Below, in pieces: positions 44,207 through 51,917 of a stretch of DNA of 55,628 bases; position 1 is the stretch's first letter; each line of letters begins with the position of its first letter. Made by a program: the position numbers and the translations under genes. Under the pieces are notes generated by a model, which was not told the origin of the DNA, did not search any database, and saw nothing but the letters and a program-made list of their open reading frames with translations. This DNA comes from Candidatus Dormiibacterota bacterium. Its GTDB lineage: Bacteria > Chloroflexota > Dormibacteria > Aeolococcales > Aeolococcaceae. The stretch lies in assembly GCA_003132525.1 (NCBI GenBank), contig PKXZ01000020.1:38769-94396 (forward strand). The letters are read 5' to 3'.

Positions 44207-44827
44207 CTACATCCAGGGGGGAAGGTCGATCCCGTCGAGGTTGGGCGATCGCCCGGTGAGCCACCCGAGCAGCCGGTGGGCGTCCTTGTCGTTGCCGAGG
44301 CGCTTCGGCAGGCGCTCCAGCGCCACGAGGAGCTCCCACTCCACGTACTCGTCCGGCCAGTCGGTGACCTGGTAGCCGAGACCGAGGTCGACGTGGTGGA
44401 CCTCGACCTCGCGAAGACGGCGGACGGGGCTGCCGGTGGTCGGATAGCGGTCGGCGGCGACGAGCTCGGCGTTCGGCCAGTCTGCAGCCGCCGAGCGCGC
44501 CCATATCGCTTCGAGCCTTTTCGCGGACTCGTCCACATCCTCATAGAGCTCGCGAGCGGTTCGCCGGGCGCCGGCCCCGATATCCGCGTCGCGCTGCGCG
44601 GGGCCGCCGGGATAGCGGGCAACCTCGATCCCATTCAGCGCGCCCTCGAGGCGGCGGCTGTGTCCGTCGGCATTGCGTGCGATGTGGCTGAGCACATGCC
44701 CAACCGTCCAGCCCGGTAACCGGCTTGGACGCCCCACCGTCGTGTCGTCGATGGTCAGCACGGTGGCGCGCAAGCGCTGGTGTGCCGCCTGGCTCAGGAC
44801 GATGGCGACGTCGGGCTCAATCTCCAT
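44207..44827 (-). CDS. DinB/MDMPI-family protein (mycothiol-dependent maleylpyruvate isomerase-like)
   Basis: 206 aa. The four-helix metal-binding domain shows RLPGWTVGHVLSHIARNADG with a His ligand and VRRLREVEVHHVDLGLGY with two further His residues, as in mycothiol-dependent isomerases and S-transferases. The function is not fixed by family; a thiol-transferase role is possible. If mycothiol is the cosubstrate this is a taxonomic hint toward Actinomycetota or a lineage that acquired the gene. ATG at 44827. Confidence 0.82.
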   Translation of the reverse strand: MEIEPDVAIVLSQAAHQRLRATVLTIDDTTVGRPSRLPGWTVGHVLSHIARNADGHSRRLEGALNGIEVARYPGGPAQRDADIGAGARRTARELYEDVDESAKRLEAIWARSAAADWPNAELVAADRYPTTGSPVRRLREVEVHHVDLGLGYQVTDWPDEYVEWELLVALERLPKRLGNDKDAHRLLGWLTGRSPNLDGIDLPPWM

Positions 44828-44908
44828 GCGTCAATCATCCGCCGCAGCACGTCAACTCTGGTACCCGATCGTCACGTCGCCTGAGCGTGGCGAGACTAGG
44901 CTCGGGCG

Positions 44909-45022
44909 ATGATCGCTGTCGGTGTGCTCGGAGCCCTGGTTGCGGCTCTCCTCGTCTTTGGCCGCGTGCGATATTTCCGCTACCTGATATGGGTGGCCCA
45001 CGATCGCCCCGCCGCGCTGTGA
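44909..45022 (+). CDS. Possible 37-aa single-helix membrane peptide
   Basis: ATG at 44909 opens a 37-codon frame: MIAVGVLGALVAALLVFG (one membrane helix), then RVRYFRYLIW and a short polar end. The gene-poor location, hydrophobic start and positive residues after the helix fit a small inner-membrane protein, but the ribosome binding site is weak (AGG 8 nt upstream), so it may be chance. Confidence 0.3.
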   Translation: MIAVGVLGALVAALLVFGRVRYFRYLIWVAHDRPAAL

Positions 45023-45299
45023 GGCGGCTGCAGCATGTGTGCCGGCCCGGCAGTGCATGCGACATGGAACGCACGGGGTCCGCGGCGCCTTTGGCCACCC
45101 GGCCCGACCAAGACCGTCGCGTGGTGCCAGGTCCATTACGACGAGGCGCGCACGCGGAAGCAGTCGCCACCGCCCACGACGGTTCGGTAGAGCTTCGCGT
45201 CCTCTAACGAGCTCTCGCGGCGTGGCGGGCAGGGCGTTGAGTTGAGTATCTGACCGCGCCGGCGCGTTGCATCCAACACAAGTTCGGGGTGGCGGCTCG

Positions 45300-45475
45300 A
45301 CTACGGCTATGCCGTCGGCAGTGTGGATGCGCCACCCCTGCTCGGTGGTGCGGCCGGCACAGGGAGATCAGGTTGTCGAGATCGGTCGGCCCGCCGTGAG
45401 CCCAATGCTGATGTGATGCCGGTCAATCCACAAATGTACGTTGAGGAGAAGACTGCCCCGGAAGGATGCACGCTG
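45300..45475 (-). pseudogene. Broken HNH endonuclease of the DUF222/13E12 type
   Basis: Three pieces in different minus frames line up with the C-terminal HNH domain of these proteins: SSPQRTFVD, then HWAHGGPTDLDNLISLC followed by RPHHR, then EQGWRIHTADGI. A 1-nt loss between HHI and HW and a further deletion after HHR break the frame, and a TGA follows FVD. The DUF222 N-terminal region is not recognisable upstream. Such genes are abundant and often mobile-associated in actinobacteria, so this is probably the relic of an old insertion. Confidence 0.7.
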
Positions 45476-45676
45476 GCGGCTCGAGTAGCCCTGCCAGGCG
45501 GGCGTACCGGTGCACATTAGCGACTTCGGTCGAGACGGCCCCGTGGCAGTCGCCACCGGTCGGCCGCCCTGCTTGGGGAACTGACGTCAGGCGAATTCTC
45601 GCATCCGCTACGAGCCAGGTTCGCCCTGGTAGCTCGCGTATGTGGATGGAGAGCCGAGCACACCTGGATCGCTGAA

Positions 45677-45811
45677 GTGACTCGCGTAAATGATGTCCTC
45701 GTAGTCGTTTCCGTAGGACGCAGGTGGCTTTACCGCCGTGTACGTGAGGGCCAACTGCCCCAGCTTGTTCATCTGATACTTGCAGGTGGCGTGATCACAT
45801 CTCCGCCATCA
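45677..45811 (+). pseudogene. Excisionase/MerR-like helix-turn-helix remnant
   Basis: The plus frame gives VNDVLVVVSVGRRWLYRRVREGQLP then QLVHLILAGGVITS, which resembles the winged-helix core of Xis/HTH_17 proteins (VSRRxVYRxVREGRLP). The usual first helix is poor and the frame then runs into sequence of low similarity. It lies near other decayed genes and a tRNA relic, so a degraded recombination-directionality factor is plausible. Similarity judged by eye only. Confidence 0.35.
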
Positions 45812-45844
45812 CGAGCAAAGTCGACTTTGGTGGCTACTAGTGTT

Positions 45845-45901
45845 GCGTTAGGGATAGACCTTTACTTCATAGGGATCATGGTTCATGGCATTGACTATCG
45901 G
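45845..45901 (+). repeat. Imperfect direct repeat, copy A
   Basis: A 57-bp segment (GCGTTAGG, CTTTACTTC, GGGATCATGG, CATGGC as its most conserved blocks) that recurs at 46927-46982 with about three quarters identity. The two copies bracket the MetF-like gene at 45970-46905. It lies 69 nt upstream of that gene's ATG. Confidence 0.7.
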
Positions 45902-45969
45902 CGCGGATGTGTCACCTCGGGATCGGGCCGAGGTGAGGCACACCGCAGAGCGGCTGGCATCATTGATCG

Positions 45970-46905
45970 ATGGCGTCTGCCGAGACCACCCGGGCCGCTC
46001 AGCTTCTGGCCAGGACCCGTGACGGTGTCCTGCTCTACGGCCTGACCCCGCCGCGGGGAACCACCACCCCGGAACAGGCGGACGCCATCGCCGAGGCGGC
46101 CCTGGCCCGGCTGCGGTCAGTGCAGGTTGACGGGCTCATCCTCTATGACGTGGACGCCGAGGCGGACCGGTCCTCGACCCCGCGGCCGTTCTCATTCATG
46201 CCGATGATGGATCCGTCCGTCTTCCTCGACCGCCACCTTGCCGGGTGGGCTGGGCCGGTGGTCGTCTACCGTGCCGTGGGCAAGTACACCGGGGACGAGC
46301 TGGGTGAGTGGCTGTCGGAGGCGGACCGCGACCGGGTGCTGACCGTGCTGGTCGGGGCGGCGTCCCGACGCGAGGTGGTGAGGACGAGCCTTCCTGAGGC
46401 CTACCGCCGGCGCGCCGCTCTCTCGCGTCCGCCGCGCATGGGCGGCATTGTCATCGTCGAGCGGCACGCGGACGCGGGGGGAGAGCATGAGCGCATGCTG
46501 CGCAAGCAGGATGCGGGCTGCGAGTTCTTCGTCTCCCAGGTCTGTTACGACCTGGACCACACCCGGAACTTGCTGTCCGACTATGCCTACGGCTGCCGGG
46601 ACCAGGGTCTGGACCCGCGGCCGGTCGTGCTGACCCTGGCGCCTTGCGGCTCGATGAAGACCCTGGAGTTCATGTCCTGGCTCGGCATCGACGTCCCCGG
46701 CTGGCTGCGGACCGAGATCACCCGGTCCGGGGACCCGCTGACGGCGTCGTACGAGCAATGCGTCGCCAACGCCCGGGCCCTCATCGCTTTCTGCCGCCGG
46801 CTCAGCCTGCCGTTCGGGGTCAACGTCGAGAGCCTCACCAACCGCAAGATCGAGATCGACGCCTCGATCGACCTCGCCCGGGAGATCCGCAACCTGCTGG
46901 GCTGA
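45970..46905 (+). CDS. MetF-superfamily protein (methylenetetrahydrofolate reductase-like)
   Basis: 311 aa, resembling short actinobacterial methylenetetrahydrofolate reductase-like proteins (Rv2172c type). Features seen: an N-terminal strand with GLTPPRGTTTPEQADAIAE, a mid segment GGIVIVERHADAGGEHERML, and the C-terminal ESLTNRKIEIDASIDLAREI. A TIM barrel is expected; FAD/NADH binding is inferred, not visible. Bracketed by imperfect direct repeats and standing among decayed genes, it may have arrived by transfer. The ATG is at 45970; no clear ribosome binding site. Confidence 0.6.
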   Translation: MASAETTRAAQLLARTRDGVLLYGLTPPRGTTTPEQADAIAEAALARLRSVQVDGLILYDVDAEADRSSTPRPFSFMPMMDPSVFLDRHLAGWAGPVVVYRAVGKYTGDELGEWLSEADRDRVLTVLVGAASRREVVRTSLPEAYRRRAALSRPPRMGGIVIVERHADAGGEHERMLRKQDAGCEFFVSQVCYDLDHTRNLLSDYAYGCRDQGLDPRPVVLTLAPCGSMKTLEFMSWLGIDVPGWLRTEITRSGDPLTASYEQCVANARALIAFCRRLSLPFGVNVESLTNRKIEIDASIDLAREIRNLLG

Positions 46906-46914
46906 GGCGGACGG

Positions 46915-46937
46915 ATGCCTGACCTAGCGTTAGGCAT
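46915..46937 (+). terminator. Hairpin after the MetF-like gene
   Basis: ATGCCTGAC, loop CTAGC, GTTAGGCAT: a 9-bp stem with one G-T pair, 10 nt after the stop codon. The downstream tract is only weakly T-rich (GTAGCTTTACTTC), so termination is uncertain. The 3' arm belongs to repeat copy B. Confidence 0.4.
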
Positions 46938-46982
46938 GTAGCTTTACTTCGTGGGATCATGGTCCATGGCGTTGGGTTATGG
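46927..46982 (+). repeat. Imperfect direct repeat, copy B
   Basis: The second copy of the 57-bp repeat at 45845-45901, 22 nt after the MetF-like stop codon; one base shorter, with GCGTTAGG, CTTTACTTC, GGGATCATGGT, CATGGC and TTG shared. Confidence 0.7.
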
Positions 46983-47037
46983 CCATCTTCGGCAATAACA
47001 CGTGATCGCTGCCACTATCTCGACCGCGCCGCCGTGT

Positions 47038-47526
47038 TCAGGGATTCGCCAGGACGAGTTCGTATCGCACGCCCTCCCGGCCTCCGACTTCAACGGGTCC
47101 GACGGCAACGAACCCGGCCCTCGCGAGCACGCGTTGCGAGGCGACATTCTCATTGCTGGTCGCCGCGCCGAGCGTCCGGAGCCCGTACTCCTCACGGGCC
47201 AACCGGCACAGGCCCAGCACGCCGAACGTGGCAACGCCACGGCCGGACACGCGTTCCGCAATGCGATACCCCACCTCCGCCGTGCCGTCCCTGACCTCGT
47301 ACAGGTTGAAGCGGCCCACGACAGTCCCGTGCTCGTCGACGAGGACGTGGCCAAAGCTGACCCCGGCTTCCTGCTCGGCCAGGAGCACGCGGTAGAGCTC
47401 AGCAAAGTTGGTATAGAAATCGTCGCTGCGATCGCTGATCGTCCTTGCGAAGTACGCCCGGTTCGCAATCTCAAAATCGAGGATCGCTGCCTCATGGTCC
47501 AGGCGAAGACGCTGCAACTCGAACAC
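47038..47526 (-). CDS. GNAT-family N-acetyltransferase (RimJ/RimL-like)
   Basis: 162 aa from GTG at 47526, with AGGAGG 8 nt upstream. GHVLVDEHGTVVGRFNLYEV gives the central strands, AEVGYRIAERVSGRGVATFG holds the acetyl-CoA loop (RGVA), and TSNENVASQRVLARAGFVAV is the C-terminal signature of the RimJ/RimL branch. The acceptor could be a protein N-terminus or a small amine. Confidence 0.88.
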   Translation of the reverse strand: MFELQRLRLDHEAAILDFEIANRAYFARTISDRSDDFYTNFAELYRVLLAEQEAGVSFGHVLVDEHGTVVGRFNLYEVRDGTAEVGYRIAERVSGRGVATFGVLGLCRLAREEYGLRTLGAATSNENVASQRVLARAGFVAVGPVEVGGREGVRYELVLANP

Positions 47527-47571
47527 CCGTCAAACCTCCTGGACAGAGTCTCCGCTGCGGGCAACCGATGG

Positions 47572-47640
47572 CGGGCGCAAGGGATCGGACCTATGACGTA
47601 TGCGATGTCAACGCGCGCCGAGCAGCTCTGAGAGTGCGGA
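47572..47640 (-). pseudogene. Degenerate tRNA-Val copy
   Basis: The minus strand reads GCGTTGACATCGC (anticodon arm), then GTCATAGG and TCCGATCCCTTGCGCCC (T arm and 3' acceptor strand), matching the intact tRNA-Val(GAC) at 50061-50137 over about 45 nt with a 2-nt gap at the T stem/acceptor junction. The D-arm half is only vaguely recognisable. It has the same orientation as the intact gene 2.5 kb away, the pattern left when an element integrates at a tRNA 3' end. It cannot fold as a working tRNA. Confidence 0.75.
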
Positions 47641-47699
47641 AGGAGTCGCCACGACATCAGTCGGAACTTCGTTCATCGCCACACTCCCATTCGGCAAGC

Positions 47700-47714
47700 G
47701 TCCGTCAGACGGAC
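47700..47714. repeat. Inverted repeat after the cyclase gene
   Basis: GTCCGTC-A-GACGGAC, two 7-bp arms with a 1-nt spacer, directly beyond the stop codon of the hydrolase-cyclase gene. There is no T-tract on either strand; it may be a weak terminator or a protein site. Confidence 0.35.
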
Positions 47715-47715
47715 A

Positions 47716-49092
47716 TCAATCCTGTTGAGCACCGGCCGTCGGGTCGAGGACACGGTAGATCCGCCATGAACCTGGGACGCCCTTCAGCACCTGTTCCCCA
47801 ACGTCCTCGAATCGCAGCGCCGAGCCGGCCACCAAGTCCTTGACTGTTGATGAGGCGAGCACCTCCGATGCCCCGGCAAGAGCGGCGACTCTCGCGCCGA
47901 TGTGCACGGCAATCCCGCGTACGCCGTGCTCGGAGAGTTCGACCTCGCCGGTATGGAGTCCAGCACGAATCTCCAGCCCGATGTCCTGGACCGCCCGGGT
48001 CGCCGCCAAAGCGCACCGGACGGCTCGGATAGGCCCGTCAAAGGTCGCGAGAAATCCGTCCCCGGCGGTATCGATCTCTCGTCCCCGGAACCGTCCAAGT
48101 AGGGCGCGGATCCTCGCGTGATGTGCATCAAGGAGGGTGGTCCACCGGTGGTCTCCAAGCGCGGCTGCCCGCGCGGTCGACGCAACGATGTCGGTGAACA
48201 TCACCGTCGCGAGCACCCGGTCGAGCTCAGCTTCATCGTCGCGGACGCCAAGCATGAAACGCTCGATATCGTCAAGGAGCGCAGATTGATCACCGACCCA
48301 GAAGAAATGATCATCTCCGGGATACTCCACGAGTTTGGCACCAGGTATCTGTTGCGCCATCTGTCGAGTGGCATCAATTGGGAAGTCCTTGTCTCCGATG
48401 CGAGCCAGCACAAGCGTTGGCACATGTATCGCGGGGAGGACATGACGGACATCCATGCCGTAGTTCATCCGTTCGAGAGCCATCGCTGAGCCCGGGCTTG
48501 CGCCTCGACGCATGTAGCTGGTGAGCCATGACACGAGGTGCGGGTTGTCGGCGGACCCTGGCGCAGCCCACAATCGCAATGCGCTCGACGCGTATTCCTC
48601 CGTGCCCCAAGAGCGATCGATGCCATCGAGAACTTCACCAAACTCCTTCTCGGTGACGCCCCAGGGGAAATCGGGTGCCCACGCGAATCGGGCCATCGTC
48701 CCGAAGAGGATCAACGCTATGGTCCGCTCGGGGTAGGTTGCGGCGAAGAGCAGCGACAGTGGACCGCCCTCGGATACGCCAAGCACCACCGCTCGCTCCG
48801 AGCCTGCAGCGTCCATCACCGCGCGGACGTCGTCCATCCTCGTTTCAAGCGTGGGGAGCGCCGTGTCGGGAACGCGGTCGGACATTCCCACACCCCGCTT
48901 GTCGAAGATGATCAAGCGGCTCATGGAGGCCAACCGGGCAAGAAACCTCGCGAGCGACGCCTCTTCCCAAAGCGCCTCGACATTCGTCGTCCATCCGATC
49001 ACGAAAACGATGTCGATCGGTCCGGTGCCGACGACCTGATACGCGATGTGAACGCCGTCGATCGTCTTGGTATACCGTGTCTCTGGCGGCAT
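47716..49092 (-). CDS. Alpha/beta-hydrolase fused to class III adenylate/guanylate cyclase
   Basis: 458 aa from the ATG at 49092 (a start at 49173 would add 27 residues). Residues 1-285 form an alpha/beta-hydrolase: nucleophile S107 in GVSEGG, Asp in GDKD (about 234-236) and His in GDDHFF (H262). Residues 290-458 form a class III cyclase domain: VMFTDIVAST (metal Asp D301) and DTAGDGFLATF (D345), then GIAVHIGARVAALA. This architecture occurs in mycobacteria and related actinobacteria; it could couple binding or hydrolysis of a small ester to cyclic-nucleotide synthesis. The substrate and nucleotide are not determined by the sequence. Confidence 0.88.
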   Translation of the reverse strand: MPPETRYTKTIDGVHIAYQVVGTGPIDIVFVIGWTTNVEALWEEASLARFLARLASMSRLIIFDKRGVGMSDRVPDTALPTLETRMDDVRAVMDAAGSERAVVLGVSEGGPLSLLFAATYPERTIALILFGTMARFAWAPDFPWGVTEKEFGEVLDGIDRSWGTEEYASSALRLWAAPGSADNPHLVSWLTSYMRRGASPGSAMALERMNYGMDVRHVLPAIHVPTLVLARIGDKDFPIDATRQMAQQIPGAKLVEYPGDDHFFWVGDQSALLDDIERFMLGVRDDEAELDRVLATVMFTDIVASTARAAALGDHRWTTLLDAHHARIRALLGRFRGREIDTAGDGFLATFDGPIRAVRCALAATRAVQDIGLEIRAGLHTGEVELSEHGVRGIAVHIGARVAALAGASEVLASSTVKDLVAGSALRFEDVGEQVLKGVPGSWRIYRVLDPTAGAQQD

Positions 49093-49231
49093 CGCGATTA
49101 GTCTGACGTCGGCCACCTTCGGGTCGCAAGCGCCCTGGCGTGGCGGTCTGGGACGCTTACTCGACGCCGTCACACCGGCAAGTCGCTACCCTGCTTTCGC
49201 ACGATGCGCAGTGGCTGGTCAGCTGAAGTGG

Positions 49232-49867
49232 TTATGCCGACCGGACAAGGCGCGCCGCGAACTGCTGAAGCAACGGCTTCGAGCTCAGACCATCGATCTC
49301 GATCGCTACGGTGCCGTCGAGGCGCATGAGGATCCACTCGCCTTCCCACGGCGCGTGTTGTTGCTGCATCTCAAACCACACCCCATTGGACAGTCTGAGT
49401 GGACGGAGGATCGATTTGAAAGCATTCATCGGGAAGCTGGGATCAAGGAGATCGGCTGGCGACTCCACTGACTCATCCATGTGGATGGCGCGACTTCCGG
49501 CTGAGCCCGATTGAGCACTGATGAAGATCCCGAATCCATTGACTGGCGCAGAGCCCCAGGTCACCCGGTTGTAGAGATCACCAGCAGGCAAGATGAGATC
49601 TGATGGGAGAAACGGCTTGAAGACCAATTCCGATCGCAGTGTCCGGAGGTCCTCCAGCGCGGCTTCCTGAAGCAGACGCTCAGGTTCAGTTAGCTTGACC
49701 GGTTGGTGGCCTGCATCCGATGTGCGAGGCGGCGGGGTAGTCGCAGCGACAGCAACCGGTCCTCCGGTCGCAAAAGTGAGAACCGCGATTGCACACAGCC
49801 CGCTTCGCGTAGCCCAAGGCCCGAGCCCCTTCCGGCCCAAGCTCCAAGTCATCACCGTATTGTGCAC
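49232..49867 (-). CDS. Secreted hypothetical protein
   Basis: 211 aa from the ATG at 49867 (a second ATG at 49852 is possible). A signal peptide is clear: basic WSLGRKGLG, a hydrophobic SGLCAIAVLTFATGGPVAVA and a cleavage site near AVAA. The mature part has no recognised motif; it contains LTEPERLLQEAALEDLRTL, WGSAPVNGFGIFIS and VWFEMQQQHAPWEGEWILM. Function unknown. It stands between the cyclase and tRNA-Val, inside the proposed tRNA-bounded interval. Confidence 0.6.
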   Translation of the reverse strand: MHNTVMTWSLGRKGLGPWATRSGLCAIAVLTFATGGPVAVAATTPPPRTSDAGHQPVKLTEPERLLQEAALEDLRTLRSELVFKPFLPSDLILPAGDLYNRVTWGSAPVNGFGIFISAQSGSAGSRAIHMDESVESPADLLDPSFPMNAFKSILRPLRLSNGVWFEMQQQHAPWEGEWILMRLDGTVAIEIDGLSSKPLLQQFAARLVRSA

Positions 49868-50060
49868 TCAGGGTTTCCGCTCGCATGCTGGCGATGCGTC
49901 ACCCCATGTCTGCGAGGGACTACCCGCGTGAAACTACGTGAACTGTCACCTGCCAGTGCTCCGAGGGTAGAACCGCACGGAAGGGAGGGCAGGCATCCTA
50001 CGTTTTCTGGAGGCAGCCGGCGGACCGCTGGAACCGGCTCGTTTATATTCAAAAAGCCGG

Positions 50061-50137
50061 TGGTGGGCGCAATAGGGATCGAACCTATGACCTCTGCGAT
50101 GTCAACGCAGCGCTCGTACCAACTGAGCTATGCGCCC
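50061..50137 (-). tRNA. tRNA-Val (GAC), CCA encoded
   Basis: The minus strand folds as a full cloverleaf: acceptor GGGCGCA/TGCGCCC with discriminator A, D arm GCTC...GAGC, anticodon arm CTGCG-TTGACAT-CGCAG (anticodon GAC, valine), variable AGGTC, T arm ATAGG-TTCGATC-CCTAT, and CCA at 50061-50063. A degenerate copy lies at 47572-47640. Confidence 0.97.
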
Positions 50138-50211
50138 CTGGCTCGCACTCGGCAAGCGTGAGCGCCGTCGATGATACCAGTGGCCCCGCACCGCTCCCGG
50201 AGTCGAGCGAA

Positions 50212-50403
50212 CTAGACCCAGGCGACCGGCTGGGTCTTCTTGCCGGTTGCGTGCTGCGCAGCCTGGAGGTCGCTCATGGTCACCTCAACGCGGAGCACGC
50301 CCTCGCAGCTGTGGCACACGAGGTTGAAGGACTCAGGTCGGATGATCTGGCGGGCAATAGCCTGCCGGTGTCCACAGCACTCACACGTGACGACCGCTCG
50401 CAT
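50212..50403 (-). CDS. Small zinc-ribbon-like protein
   Basis: 63 aa from the ATG at 50403, with GGAGG 4 nt before it. Two cysteine knuckles, TCECCGH (C7, C9, C10) and VCHSCEG (C30, C33), suggest one zinc site; the rest is short and polar, ending GKKTQPVAWV. It lies 113 nt downstream of the MFS gene. The frame is open much further upstream, but only as antisense of the MFS gene. Function unknown. Confidence 0.55.
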   Translation of the reverse strand: MRAVVTCECCGHRQAIARQIIRPESFNLVCHSCEGVLRVEVTMSDLQAAQHATGKKTQPVAWV

Positions 50404-50516
50404 CACTCCTCCGCCGGGCCGGCCTCTCCGGTCCGCAAGGCCCCGGAGCTTCCCACTGACGCGGCGGGCAACCGGCCAATCCACCGGTCCGCGACACCGT
50501 CGTTGCAGATTTGCGA

Positions 50517-51917
50517 TCAGGCCTGGTTGGCGCCCCCGACGACTGCTGGAATGGGATCCGGCTCGAGCACCTGGAGGCGACGCCAGCCGAACCATCGGAT
50601 CGCCACCGCGATGACGATCAGGATCGCACCAAGTGCGGCGACCACCCGAGCCACGCCGATCAGGTCCGAGACGACGCCGGCGAGCAGCAGCGGGATCGCC
50701 ACCGCCGCGTTGATCACCGTGAAGATGCCGCCGAAGATGCGTCCCCGGCTCTCGGTGTCGGTGCGTTCCTGGAGCACGGTGAACCCCGGGATGAGCATCG
50801 CGCCCAGCGCGCAGCCGAAGAGAACTCCCACCGCGACGGCGAGTGGGACCATCAACCCGGGGAGTCCGTGGGTGCGAAGCACGTCCGGAACGATGCCCAT
50901 GATGACCAGCGACAAGCCCGCGCCAGTGATCGCGGCAACGAGGGTTTTGGCGCGCGGGAAACTCGCTCGCTGACCCAGCAGCGCGGCGGTGCCGATGAGC
51001 CCGAACATCGCAGGCACGAGCACGATGTAGGTCTCGTCGTCCGACCGCTTGAGCACCTCGACGAGGTACACCGGCCCCAGCGCGAAGATCGTGAAGACGA
51101 CGACGATGGCAAGGGTCAGCTGATACAGCCCGAGACGGAGCGCTGGGCTGTTCCGGAGGATGTCGATACCGTCGCGCAGCTCGCGCAGGATGTTCGGCGT
51201 CGGGCCGCTGGTCACCGGCTCGGCACGCAGGCTGACATTCACCCTCCAAACCGATATCGCAGCGAGCCCGAACAACGCGGTGGCGATGTAGAACGGCGCC
51301 TGATTGCCGAAGAAGCCGATGGCGATCGTCGCCGCCGGCACGCCGAGCACCAGGGTCAGGATGACCGTGGTCATGAAGAGCGACGTCGCCTCGGTGATCT
51401 GCTGCCGGGCGACCAGCGTCGGGATGCTCGCGGCTTCTGCCGGAGCGAAGATCTGCCCCGCAGAGCTGAACAGCAGCGTCACCACGATGAGCGGCCACGC
51501 CTGACCGCGCAGCGCGGGGAACAGCTGCGCAATCGGGATGAGCAGGATGAGCCCGGCGCGGGCCACGTTTGTCCCGATCATCAGCGCGCGTTTGTCGTGC
51601 CGGTCCGCGTAGACGCCCGCAGGCGCGCTGAGCAGGACGCTCGGCAGCGTGTACGCGATCATCAGCACCGACTGCAGCGACGCGCGATGCGTGAGCGTGT
51701 ACATGAAGACGAGCAGCGTGAACATGAGGAACTTGTCGGCGAGCTGCGAGAGCAGCTGTGCCAGCCAGAGGTACCGAAAATCGCGGCGGCGAAGCACCGC
51801 GGCGAATCCCTTGCGCTGCTCTGGGACAGCGGCGATCGCAGGGCGGGCGGCATGAAGCGGCGCTACCGGCCCGTCCTCGTCGGACTCGGTGGCGGCGCTG
51901 GGGGTTCGCTGCCTCAT
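50517..51917 (-). CDS. MFS transporter
   Basis: 466 aa from the ATG at 51917, which overlaps the rsmA stop (ATGA). A 50-residue polar N-terminus precedes about 12 helices; FRYLWLAQLLSQLADKFLMF begins helix 1 and GVYADRHDKRALM is the MFS A-motif loop. GAMLIPGFTVLQERTDTESRGR fits the enterobactin-exporter/lysophospholipid-transporter-like group. Substrate unknown; translational coupling to rsmA probably reflects compact gene packing. Confidence 0.87.
   Translation of the reverse strand: MRQRTPSAATESDEDGPVAPLHAARPAIAAVPEQRKGFAAVLRRRDFRYLWLAQLLSQLADKFLMFTLLVFMYTLTHRASLQSVLMIAYTLPSVLLSAPAGVYADRHDKRALMIGTNVARAGLILLIPIAQLFPALRGQAWPLIVVTLLFSSAGQIFAPAEAASIPTLVARQQITEATSLFMTTVILTLVLGVPAATIAIGFFGNQAPFYIATALFGLAAISVWRVNVSLRAEPVTSGPTPNILRELRDGIDILRNSPALRLGLYQLTLAIVVVFTIFALGPVYLVEVLKRSDDETYIVLVPAMFGLIGTAALLGQRASFPRAKTLVAAITGAGLSLVIMGIVPDVLRTHGLPGLMVPLAVAVGVLFGCALGAMLIPGFTVLQERTDTESRGRIFGGIFTVINAAVAIPLLLAGVVSDLIGVARVVAALGAILIVIAVAIRWFGWRRLQVLEPDPIPAVVGGANQA

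Noticed and set aside
44835-45170. 111-codon minus frame upstream of the DinB-like gene
   Set aside because: Arg/Ser/Gly-rich with no motif; probably read-out of the decayed HNH region.
45677-46045. 122-codon plus frame as an intact gene
   Set aside because: Only the first third resembles an HTH protein; the rest spans repeat copy A and overlaps the MetF-like gene out of frame.
46915-46937. Integron attC site (GTTAGGC core with inverted GCCTGAC)
   Set aside because: The arms are only 5 nt apart, L boxes and spacing of attC are absent, copy A has GTTAGGG and there is no integron integrase.
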